Assembly (NCBI GenBank): GCA_007026445.1
Contig: VDMD01000001.1
Location: 186,001-250,000 of the forward strand
Length of the DNA: 64,000 nt
Direction: 5' to 3'
Origin: Schizophyllum amplum
Taxonomy: Eukaryota > Basidiomycota > Agaricomycetes > Agaricales > Schizophyllaceae
This document shows, piece by piece, positions 44,149 through 53,724 of the stretch (its first letter is position 1; each line of letters opens with the position of its first letter). The position numbers and the translations under genes were made by a program. The notes below the pieces were generated by a model, which was not told the origin of the DNA, searched no databases, and was given only the letters and a program-made list of their open reading frames with translations.

Positions 44149-44781
44149 AGTTCGAGAGGTTTGAACTTTGAATCGACGTTCTAGTGCGAGAGCGCGTTGA
44201 TCTGGCATCAAAGGGTGCGAATACTGTAAGCTTATAGACTGCTCGAATGCGCTAACGTACGTCTGCAGAGCCGGTAGAACTCTGCTCGCGCCGCTGACTT
44301 GCACTTGGACGTGGGAAGAATCGCCAACAAGCCGCCGGCCGCTGCCATGTACACGAGCTTCACACTCACCAGCGAAGGAATGAGAGACATGCATGGCAGC
44401 TGATAGCGAACAAGTACACGAGTGCGTATCAAGAGTCTAGAAGTACAACAAAAGCGTAATAACAAAGGTGGCAGGGCAGATCATCATCGTAATCGCATGT
44501 GATTATGCAGGTGTCCCATCGATATGTATGTCGACGAGGGGAACGCTGCGCCAGCCCCTGAGGGCGGCATCACCAGACGCGAGTCGTGGCGGACGTCGAG
44601 GGCAGGGAGGTCTGGACACGGGCGGTGCGTCGCCCCTCCCACAGCCGCGAGATACAGGTGAGCAGCGAGCTCCGCCTGATACGGGTCAGAGAATCCTGAG
44701 GCGGGTTGATTAGCATACTACGTTGAGAAGCACAGGACCGTGAAGCGCGGGCACGGGACTGCTAGCCCGGATGGGTACCAC
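44149..44781. other. Intergenic
   Basis: A frame of about 80 codons on the minus strand at 44470-44690 (AELAAHLYLAAVGGATH) was considered as a downstream exon of the next gene, but the phase does not fit. Nothing else is supported. Confidence 0.35.
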
Positions 44782-44979
44782 TCACCTCTGCAGTTGCGCG
44801 CCCAAGGACGTGAATCGCGAGAGCACGTAGTACGCGGAGGCCGCCGCGGCCGTCATCGCGAGCGCGCTCGTCGTCCAAAGCGCTCCCTTCGCCTTCCTGT
44901 GGTCATTCGACCCCGGCAGGCCCCAGACATCCGAATCCGTGAGGTCAGGGTGCGTGTAGATTCTGGTAGTGCTGCGCAT
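44782..44979 (-). CDS. Small membrane protein, 65 aa
   Basis: Single short frame from ATG 44979, preceded by a CCACCACC leader. RIYTHPDLTDSDVWGLPGSN is followed by a charged DHRKAKG and one hydrophobic segment (ALWTTSALAMTAAAASAYYV), ending SRFTSLGAQLQR. It looks like a small tail-anchored or organelle-membrane protein. No family is recognised. The stop overlaps a GTGAGT, so a spliced longer form is possible, but the obvious acceptor would add only two codons. Confidence 0.6.
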   Translation of the reverse strand: MRSTTRIYTHPDLTDSDVWGLPGSNDHRKAKGALWTTSALAMTAAAASAYYVLSRFTSLGAQLQR

Positions 44980-45818
44980 GGTGGTGGTGGTGGACGTGCT
45001 GGGTAGTATCGGCGGTGGCGAGAGGGAAAGAGAGATGCGATCCAGAGGCACGAAGATGTCCGCCTTTATGCACGGGCGGTAGAATGTATGGGGCTAACGT
45101 GTAATAGGACCTGCGCCTAGTGTCAGTGATACCGATCGTCCACATCGGATACGCCGCGACGGCGCTGTGCTCACAGCGATGCTCGAAACGGCGATGGGGT
45201 CGGGGAAGAGAGGATGGCGTTTTCCCGGTGCAACGGCCGCTACTTTATGGCTCTCGGAAGACTGTCGGCTCTTCGTACCGCTACTGAGACCAAGCGATGA
45301 GCTTGGTCGGCATCGTGATCGGAGCGTGTCGGTGCGAGGGCGTGCTGAGACCTTGATCTGATTGACCGGTGGGACTTTCAGATGCGCGTGTAGGCTAGAT
45401 TGACTTGCGGGGAGGTAGGGTGAAGCGCGCTAGCTTCATCAGCCACACCTGCCGCTGATCAACAGTGGGATCAGTACCCATCGCCGTGGGATCTCGCGCA
45501 TCGACGGACTTGTGGCAGCTTCGCGCAGGCTTCTCGCTGCGTATACGCTTACGGCCTGTATACTGTCCATCACTTTGTAGCTGAGTCGCGAGTAAACATG
45601 ATATGCCCCCACGAACTGCCAATTAGAAGTCGGATGTCTGACATAGGCGTATCTGGACTAGCAGTAGTGCAACCATTGTTCGCTTTGTGCTCAAGGGTTA
45701 CCAGAGGTCTGCGGCTGCAACGTCACTGTATATTGAGCGCGTCGGCCAGTAGCCTTTGACCGGCCGATAATCATGATCATGAGTTTAGTTAAAAGGTGCC
45801 GCAGAGACACTTATTGTA
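44980..45818. other. Intergenic
   Basis: Upstream of the small membrane protein and 5' flank of tRNA-Ile. Short frames only. Confidence 0.4.
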
Positions 45819-45892
45819 GGCCGGTTAGCTCAGTTGGTTAGAGCGTGGTGCTAATAACGCCAAGGTCGCGGGTTCGACCCCCGTACGGGCCA
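45819..45892 (+). tRNA. tRNA-Ile (AAT)
   Basis: 74 nt without intron. Acceptor stem GGCCGGT pairs with ACGGGCC (one mismatch-tolerant position), A73. D arm GCTC/GAGC; anticodon stem TGGTG/CGCCA with loop CTAATAA and anticodon AAT; T arm GCGGG-TTCGACC-CCCGT. A T5 run about 20 bp downstream serves as terminator. Confidence 0.93.
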
Positions 45893-46054
45893 TACACAGA
45901 GACACCACAGACTCTTTTTCGTCTTATGTTTTGTTGGCTCACAGGGCATTTGACTCCTTTGACCGAAGGGGCGTACATGTTTCGTGCGAAGAGGGTCTTG
46001 TATACAGTAAGTAACACCGTTTTATGCAAACATCGTGGAGGAATCTACAGTGTA

Positions 46055-46819
46055 CTATGGTTTCTCAGAATGAGCGGGGCTCGTTGTGCAGCCTGCGAAA
46101 AGCTGAGTGACATTGAGAGGCGAAAAGCCGGAAGAACTCACCGATGCACAGAGAGAGCTGGCCGCTGACGAGCCGCGCAGATACGTGGGCGTTGGCGGAC
46201 GGAAAGGGTCATCATCATCGTCATTCACCGCATAGACGCTTCGCCTCCAGCTGTCCGAGTCCTCCTGGTCGCTCCTCTGCACACTGGACGTAGTCGTCGA
46301 GCTGAGCATCGACAACCTATTCCTGCGCACGCTGGCGGAATGAACGGCGTCGGCGGATGCTTGCCGCTTCGTGACGGATTCAAAGGACATGTTCGGGAAG
46401 CGCTTGCGGTGGCTGTTGGTGGTGCCTACGCATGACTTCGAGCGTTGGACGTATGCGTGGGGTGGGTGAGGGAGGGGAGGCGTGCTTTTCCTGGGCAGGA
46501 GGACAGAACCTAGTGAGGCCAGTGACATCTTCTTGACATGTCTCTTCGTATTTGGCGAAGAGCGAGCCAGTGGGCTTTGGCCGGAAAGGTCGAGTTGCGC
46601 GTCCGATGGCGCGTGCCGCATAGGAAGAAGCATCCGGAGTCGACGTCCGAGGCCGCGCTGCTCGCTAGCGTCCTTCCGCGATGTCCTGCTCGATGACGCC
46701 GGGGGTGGTACCTGCGCGAACATGAGCCATTGCGATATGTAGGAACAGATAGTACGCACATTGTCTGTGATTATAGCACGCTTCATGGCGTCCCTTCGCG
46801 TGCTGAGCTTTCGGCGCAT
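46055..46819 (-). CDS. Ser/Arg-rich disordered hypothetical protein, ~238 aa
   Basis: Not recognised. ATG at 46819, or 46786 for a form 11 residues shorter. A canonical 48-bp intron (46759-46712, GTGCGT...GCGCAG) is probable, but the frame is also open through it. The protein is low in hydrophobics and rich in Ser/Arg/Pro, with short conserved-looking strings (MSLASLGSVLLPRKSTPPLP, RKRFPNMSFESVTKR, RRSVYAVNDDDDDPFRPP). A second possible donor/acceptor pair near the end would shift the frame, so it was not used. The many Ser/Thr-Pro and Arg-x-x-Ser sites suggest phosphorylation. Function unknown. Confidence 0.55.
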   Translation of the reverse strand: MRRKLSTRRDAMKRAIITDNVRTICSYISQWLMFAQVPPPASSSRTSRKDASEQRGLGRRLRMLLPMRHAPSDAQLDLSGQSPLARSSPNTKRHVKKMSLASLGSVLLPRKSTPPLPHPPHAYVQRSKSCVGTTNSHRKRFPNMSFESVTKRQASADAVHSASVRRNRLSMLSSTTTSSVQRSDQEDSDSWRRSVYAVNDDDDDPFRPPTPTYLRGSSAASSLCASVSSSGFSPLNVTQLFAGCTTSPAHSEKP

Positions 46820-47598
46820 TTGCTATAGGTGAACCGTGAGCGCGAGGATATCGATACGCAGCCGTGGACGTACCACGATCGAGAAGGAGCGTTCCCGACG
46901 CAATGACCCGTCATTTGCGACGTCGTGCCCACTCGTGCCCATATCTGAAGATGTTTTGCTGCTGGAAGACATGGGTGTAAGAGCAGACTTGTGGACGTAA
47001 AGGAAAGGGAGAGCAGTATTTCAGTTCTAGGGTGTATTGCACGGGTCTCACGTCGATCGCGTTGTGGATTCCTATACCGCAGCATTGGTCTTCGGGAACA
47101 GCAGTAGACGCGTCTGTAAAGGAGAAGGGGCATCCGAGACAACTGACCCTTGACTTGCCAAGACAGACCAGGTAGTGAGACCAGTTACATTGTAGCGATG
47201 ATAGCAAGATCGTTTCCAGACGCAGAGGATAGACAACAGTATGGACGCGAAGTGTGCATGCCGTCGCGGTCGCGCCACCGTCGGGCTCGGAGCGTGGATC
47301 ATCGTGTGGCAGAAAATTATTTTTCGTGCAGATAATTGTCGTAAGTATACGATGCGATCTTGGTCATATCGGGGCCAAGCTGCTGCGCCGAGTGCGGAAG
47401 AGGATGACAGAAGATGAAATTGCAAAGGACAAGAGGGGTGACCAACCGTGACCAAGTGACACTCCAAACTGTCACGAGTATGCGCCCACGTGATCTCCCC
47501 TCCAGAATCAGCCTCCGGCGCTCGCGGCTTGACGTTGTCCTCCACGTTCATCTTGAGCGTGTCTGCTTTGCTGCTTTCGATTTTCAAGCTCATGCGAT
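46820..47598. other. Divergent intergenic region, Cdh1-like promoter
   Basis: A GATCACGTGGGC E-box lies at about 47490, some 110 bp upstream of the Cdh1-like ATG. A minus-strand frame whose ATG (47593) would sit only 5 bp from the ATG at 47599 is judged to be chance. Confidence 0.5.
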
Positions 47599-49564
47599 AT
47601 GTCTAACTTTTCTAATTCTACATTCGCCAAACGCCTTAAGTTATCGCGCTCGGACGCATCTGAGCGCACTACACCTCTCGGAGATTCATCAGCCACTAAC
47701 AGTCCCGTGGAACGAAGACGCAGTGTCTCGACGCTAGAAGCAGCGTTCACGCCAGAGACGCCAGAAACGCCCAAGACCCACGGATCGAGCACCTCACGAG
47801 ATTATGGCGACAGGTTCATCTCCTCGCGTGAGGCGGACGACTTCGGGCTTTTCTACAACCTGCTGGAGGACGAGGAGAATCGGCAGCCGAAACCGAAGCT
47901 GAAGAAGCGCCACAGCTTTATCCCAGCGGACTCGGACGCAAGAAAAGGTGTGTGGCGGGTTCCTGCAACGTGTTGCTCGTCTGACACCGCCTGATCCCCA
48001 GAACAAGCCCGATCGATATTCGACTCCGTGCTCCACACCGAAGCCCTGTCTGAGCTGTCCCCGTCGACCTCAAGCCCCAAAAACTACTCCCCCGCCCCCT
48101 CAAGGCGGCGAACCCAGTTACTCGCATACGCCACTCCCTCTCGGGATTCGGCCCATAGGCGCCCGGAAGGCGAAAACGCTCTCGACACTCCAGAGAACTA
48201 TCTCGCCTCGCCGATCGGCGCACGCACGTCTGCCATTTTGCAAGCACCGCACCCCAGCGTACGGCAGATCAGCAAAGCCCCGTACCGCGTACTCAGCGCA
48301 CCGGACCTCGAGGACGACTTTTACCTGAACCTCCTCGCCTGGAGCGCCCGGAATGTTATTGCCGTCGCGCTCGGCAGCACTGTCTACGTCTGCAGTGGCA
48401 ACTCCTTCGAAGCCAAACGCGTCTTCGACGCCACAACGTACAAGCCACGCGACCTCGTCACTAGCCTTCGATGGGACCAGCGCGGCACACAGCTCGCCGT
48501 TGGGACAGAGTCCGGGAGACTGTACCTGTTCGACGGCGTCAAGCTCGCTCTCATCCGGACGTATATTGGCGCGCACGAGCTCAAGATTGGCTGCTTGGCG
48601 TGGAATGGGGACCTGCTCTCGTCCGGGTCGCGTGACAAGCACATTCATCACCGAGACGTACGTCAAGACGGCCGGGGGCCTGTGCACGATTCCACGGGCC
48701 ACAAGCAGGAGATATGTGGGCTTGAGTGGAGTAACGGCGCGTCAACGTCGCCGGACTGGGGCGCATCCAACTTGGGTGGGGTCGGCGGGCTGCTGGCCAG
48801 CGGAGGGAACGACAACAAGGTCATCATCTGGGATCTGCGCGGCTCCCAGCGCCCGCGGACTCGTGTGCGGGCGACGGGCGACAACGATGTGACGGTCGGG
48901 AACGTTGCGAGAGGCATCGTTGATCGCAGCCTTGAGGACACTTCGTTCAGCTCTAGCACGTCTAGTTTGAGTGACGGTAAGTTGATTTGTGGCACCAGTA
49001 CCTGTGCTTCGTACTGAACTAACTTTACTCAGCGGCGTCCTCGGACTACCTGTTCAAGTTCCATTCGCACACCGCGGCTGTCAAGGCCCTCGCCTGGGAC
49101 CCTCACGAGAGCGGCATTCTCGCGTCTGGCGGCGGTTCGAGCGATCAGAGCATCCGCTGGTGGAACTGTTCCACGGGCGACCTCCTTCAGACCGTGGACA
49201 CTGGCTGCCAGGTCTGCGCCCTCGCCTACTCACCCACGTCGCGCGAGATCGTTTCCACGCACCGCTGCGCGTACCGCGGTGGTCCGAATCCGATCTGCGT
49301 GTGGAAGTATCCAAGCCTGGAGATGATTGCGAACTTGCCTGGACACCTTGACCGGTGAGTTCACAACGCGATGGTTGAAGCTGTTGCTGATCTTATTGCA
49401 GACCGCTCTATCTGGCGATGTCGCCGGATGGTCAGTCCATCGTCACCGGTGCCGGTGGGCGGGACCAGACTCTGCGCTTCTGGCTCGTCTTCCCGCGCAC
49501 GTCAGGCGAGAAGCGGAAGCTGGAGGATGAGACCCGGCTGGACTACGCTAGGCAGCTGCGTTGA
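47599..49564 (+). CDS. CDH1: APC/C activator, Cdh1/Fizzy-related WD40 protein, 602 aa
   Basis: Substrate adaptor that activates the anaphase-promoting complex. Exons: 47599-47947, 48002-48976, 49033-49354, 49402-49564; introns 47-56 bp. The N-terminal region has the C-box-like DRFISSREADDFGLFYNLL, then APYRVLSAPDLEDDFYLNLL, the hallmark entry into the propeller. Seven WD repeats follow, including VTSLRWDQRGTQLAVGTESG, GSRDKHIHHRDVR, LASGGNDNKVIIWDLRGSQR and HTAAVKALAWDPHESGILAS. CVWKYPSLEMIANLPGH closes the propeller. An unusual insert of about 40 residues (residues roughly 410-450, RVRATGDNDVTVGN...) splits blade 4-5. The C-terminus is QLR rather than the usual IR. It could be Cdh1 or a meiotic Ama1/Mfr1-type activator. 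Confidence 0.88.
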
Positions 49565-50568
49565 GGACGTGGACTGACGGGGTGGGACGGCGCGGCTGTG
49601 GGTGTAACATGACAGGCTTTCGCCGTAGGATTGCTGCTGATGCTGGCGTCTCTCCGCGTACATATGGTATAAAACAACTAGTAACTAATCACCACTTCAC
49701 CGCATATAATGGCACACTTACTACCTCGCATGGTCCCCCTCGGTTTAGAAGCACATACAACATTCACAGCATCGTCAAGGACTTACATATGCCCATATGT
49801 CTACTTCAGTACAGTCAGGCTCTCCTGCTACATAAAGCAATGGATCATGTTGTTCTCTGTTACTTTGCGTCAACGAAGGCGAACCTCTTCTTGAAAGTCA
49901 ATGACGCTGAAAACAAGCCCAAACAATTTCATTGACAGTGGCGTGGGAAAATTTCATCCCGTTCTCAGCCTTCATCTGCATCTACAAGCACAAACTCAGG
50001 TTCGACTCGCCATCCGCATACTGAGACTCGCCTACTATCAGCTGGCATTTCACCAGCCAACTATCTGCAAGTATTGTGGAAATCTAGCGCAGTTGGAGTT
50101 TCATGGGCCACTTCGACTCCCTTTCATCGATCGCGACGCGATGTCGCCTCCGCCCTCTGCGACGAGCGAGGCAAAGTCAGTCATGTACTACTCCACGAAG
50201 ATGCACCTCTGCAGGCGGCTTCCTGGCAGTGTCCGCTTGTCGCGCAGGGCAACTGTTCGACCCCATCGAATCTGAACGGCGTCTCTAGTCTCGTCGGTAA
50301 ACTTTGCCAACGCGTCTTCAAGAGCTATAACTCGAGATCCCCTCGGGTGACCGACCCTCCACTCACATCGGAAACAGGACCTGTACGCGTCTGGCGCCGA
50401 AGGGGTCATCCGCGCGATAAGGCAATCGTGCACTATTGAACAGCCGCGCGCATCACGGAGGGTATATCGCTTCCACCGACCTACGGCCATGTCTGCCCGC
50501 CGAATTCAACGTCGTACATATATAAGGACCTGACCGATATGTGATAGCTTCTGCTCTCTCCGCTCACG
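49565..50568. other. Intergenic; 3' half is the first copy of a duplicated promoter
   Basis: From about 49934 onward this resembles 53071-53724 (shared GGCGTGGGAAAA, CGTCTGCATCTGCA-like and CAGCCGCGCGCATCA strings, in the same order). It belongs to the roughly 3.1-kb tandem unit carrying the metallophosphoesterase. Confidence 0.6.
50519..50526 (+). promoter_or_regulatory. TATA box, metallophosphoesterase copy 1
   Basis: TATATAAG 43-50 bp upstream of the ATG at 50569. The matching ATATAAGGACCTG element precedes copy 2 at the same distance. Confidence 0.7.
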
Positions 50569-52891
50569 ATGGTCTTTGCGCGGCTGGCTCTGGCTTTCTC
50601 GGTTGCCCAGGGCGTGCTTGCATGCGGCGGGCATGATCACAGCCACGCACAGCGCGCGTACCCTCCGACGAAGCTCCGTCCTCCGACGCGTCCTCTGGAC
50701 TGGGGCGACTTCAACGTCTTGCACACGACGGACACGCACGGCTGGCTCCTGGGACACCAAAAGGAGAGTTGGCCGGAGCCGAACTACAGGTGCGCGCGCT
50801 GCTCGAGTCAGGCTTATACTTGGAACACGAGTTGAGGGAACGCGCCCAGTGGAGACCTGGGAGACTTGGCGTCTTTCTTGGTGCACATGAAGCGGATTGC
50901 GGAGGAGAAGGACGTGGATTTGCTGGTCGTCGACTCGGGGGATATTCACGATGGGACGGGGATCACTGACGGCTTCCCTCCGGGCGGCGTTGATGGCCAC
51001 GACGTGCGCATGCCACTTGACACACATACCAGAAATTTGACTATCTACACCAACAGGCGAACGAGTTCATCAAGCAGATTCCCTACGACATTATGGCAAT
51101 CGGCAAGTGCGTGCATCTGCCCTACTACTCATCGTAGCCTTGACGGCACCTAGCCACGAGCTCTACCACTACGGATATACCTTGGACATGTACAGGAACT
51201 TCGCCCCTGACCTTAACGGCCGATACCTATCTAGCAACGTGAACATCACAGTGTTCGGCGAGAACAATGAGACCATTAACGTTCCTGTTGGCGGTATGTC
51301 CTCGCCCATCTTGATAATCAGCGTTTTGACGCGTCTGCAGAACGAGTTGCGAAGTTCAGAACGCGCAAAGGGCGCCGCGTCACGTCCTTCGGCGTTTTGT
51401 TTGACTTCACGGGTAACGACGATAACACGACAGTTCAGACCGTTGAAGACATGGTCAAGGAGGATTGGGTAAGCCGAAAATATTCTACCGTGAGGGTGAA
51501 CTAAAATGTCGATAGTTCGTCGATGCCATTCAGGAAGAGCCCGACGTATTCTTGCTTGTCGGCCACATGCCCGTCAATGAGGACAATTGTCAGTCTCGCT
51601 ACTCACAAAAATAACGGGTTGCCCTGACTTGGCTGCAGGGCCACTCGTATGCCATCCGTGCCGTTAACCCATCGACTCCGATCCTGATTTTTGGGGGTCA
51701 TTCGCATATCCGTGACTGTGTCCAGCTTGACGGCCGGTCGATGGCACTGCAGAGCGGCCGTTACATGGAGACCCTCGGTACGCTCATTAGCAATCTTTGT
51801 TGTGCCCGCGATGAACGTCTTCCAGGATGGATGTCTGCCAATCTGAATGAGAATGACAGCGACAACATCACCTTCAGCCGCCGCTATCTCGACCCAAATC
51901 GCGTGACCTATCAGGTTACTTTGCCTGTCGCTACGCGCTTGTTCTCCTCGCTCAGCCAGCCGACAGTTCCACACTCTCACGTCGAACGACACGTTTGATT
52001 CGGAGGAGGGCACAACCATTACTCAAGGCCTGCTCGACCTTGCAGATCAGTACGACCTCGACCACCTCTACGGCACCGCGCCCATGGATTACACTGTCAA
52101 CCGCGTACCGTATCCGTCCAACAGCTCTCTCCTCTCCCTATACATCTCCGAAGCGGCGCCACTCGTTCTTGGCGCAAACAACACCGCCAATAGCACGCTA
52201 CCTGCGCTGTTCTTGACTAACTCCAACGCGCAGCGCTTCGACCTGTACAAGGGCCCCTTCACGGAGAACGACCGACTGTCCTTGAGCCCGTACATTCAAT
52301 CGTGGATGTACGTGCCGGAGGTGGAATACGGCTTGGCGAAGCAGGTGCTGGATATCATCAACGCTGACGACTCAGACAATCGCCGGCGTGGCATGGACGA
52401 CCAAGAGCGCGTACTTTTCGGCGTTGGATGCGACGCGCAAGTTGACAATCGCTATCGGGCGTGGTTGCGGGATGTGGTGGCGCGCACGTACGCGGAGCGC
52501 GAGCGCGAGTTACGATGGGACGCGGACGACGAGCTGAGCATCGGCTACGTGACTTACGACGTGAGTTGAGCCCTTCGCAATCTTTCTCTAGTACTGACCA
52601 AACCTATCCCAGAGCTGCCCAGGCGTTGGCGATGACACAGAGCACGAGCCCATTCCAAGCTATCCGGTGCCAGTGGCGATCCAGTCGAAAGTCACTTTGA
52701 ATGGGACGATATTGGACGGGGTCACGGATGACACGCTCATTGACTTTGTGGTTGTTGCATTCAACGCTGACCAAGTTGCGGAGACGCTCAACAGCATCGT
52801 GGGCGAGGATCGGTTCAGCGTGAGAGGCGCATACAGCCCCGTCTTGAGCAACGAACTGCTGGGTTTCTACGCGCAGATGGCGTGGAATTAG
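50569..52891 (+). CDS. Secreted/vacuolar metallophosphoesterase, copy 1 (possible frameshift)
   Basis: Calcineurin-like phosphoesterase of the 5'-nucleotidase/yeast YHR202W type. Signal peptide [20 protein letters not shown]. Metal motifs: [18 protein letters not shown], then GNHELYHY across an intron and [10 protein letters not shown]. Exons: 50569-50789, 50850-51003, 51057-51106, 51154-51293, 51341-51468, 51516-51588, 51639-51777, 51826-51914, 51967-52560, 52613-52891. Exon 7 is 139 bp against 144 bp in copy 2, because of a 5-bp deletion after GGCC-CTCGT. With the conserved donor at 51589 the frame is lost. A cryptic phase-0 donor at 51573 (CCC|GTCAAT) would restore it and give 616 aa lacking VNEDNWPLVFD. 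The rest of the gene is intact and highly similar to copy 2, so it is either recently broken or rescued by altered splicing. Confidence 0.8.
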
Positions 52892-53724
52892 GCCTCGGAC
52901 GTACCGTACAATGCTTGCCAGCTGTTTGTGATTGCGAATAAGTTGAAATTTTTTGCGACTCAGGAGGACTTGTACGTATACACGGACTTACATAGGTCTA
53001 TTGACCCACTGTAGAATTATATTGCTGCGTACAGCAACAGTTCACTCGGACGAAGAAGTCGAGTGCAATTGACAGTGTCAATGGCGTGGGAAAAACATGA
53101 ATTGGCCTCAAGTTGACTCGCTCAAGTACCCTCGTCTGCATCTGCAATCATGCGTATATTCTCTTTACACCCTCTTCTGACCGTGGTCGACCTGTAGATA
53201 TACAGTAAGTGGGAATATGTGAAGACCTGGTTACATGCGATAAGTATCTGCTGTGGCAGGCCATTAGCCGAAGGCAAGATGACCTTTGTCCCGCCTTCGA
53301 GAGAGGTGCGTACCTTATATGCAAAGGTGAAGTACAAGTACCAGGTGCTGCCGTTTGTAAATTCGTACTCTTACGATCTCGCACAGCTAAGTATTCCTGC
53401 TAGTAGGAATCCTAGGGTCAAGATGGCACACGTTCATTTCCATCGGCAACCTTCGTCGTCCCCTGGTCCTCCCCTGGTCCTCCCCACCTGTCCCCCTCTC
53501 AAGTGCTCAGAGTCACAACGCCACCCCCGTCAACAACGTGACTTGCACACGTTTGACGGGGAGGGGAGCACGCGGCCACCTACGCGATAAGCGCTAATCA
53601 AAGTCGCCAGCCGCGCGCATCAGGGCGTACTGTTTCCGCCGTCTTACGACCATGCTTGGCCGCCGGAGACATATAAGGACCTGTCGGGATGCCGCGATAT
53701 CCCTTGCTTTCTGCGCTCACCGCG
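52892..53724. other. Intergenic, second copy of the duplicated promoter
   Basis: Second copy of the upstream part of the tandem unit (53071 onward). It includes a shared CAGCCGCGCGCATCA string at about 53620 and the TATA element at 53671. No gene is supported. Confidence 0.55.
53671..53677 (+). promoter_or_regulatory. TATA box, metallophosphoesterase copy 2
   Basis: ATATAAG, 48 bp upstream of ATG 53725. Because it sits only 12 bp before an earlier in-frame ATG (53689), that upstream ATG is unlikely to be in the mRNA. This is why 53725 is chosen as the start. Confidence 0.65.

Noticed and set aside
46094..46142. Possible second intron (GTGAGT...CGCAG) near the end of the 46055-46819 gene
   Set aside because: It is 49 bp long, so removing it would shift the frame and run on without a nearby stop. 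The unspliced ending is simpler.
47072..47593. 173-codon minus-strand frame divergent from the Cdh1-like gene
   Set aside because: Its ATG would lie 5 bp from the Cdh1-like ATG, leaving no room for leaders. The frame has no domain and covers the E-box promoter region.
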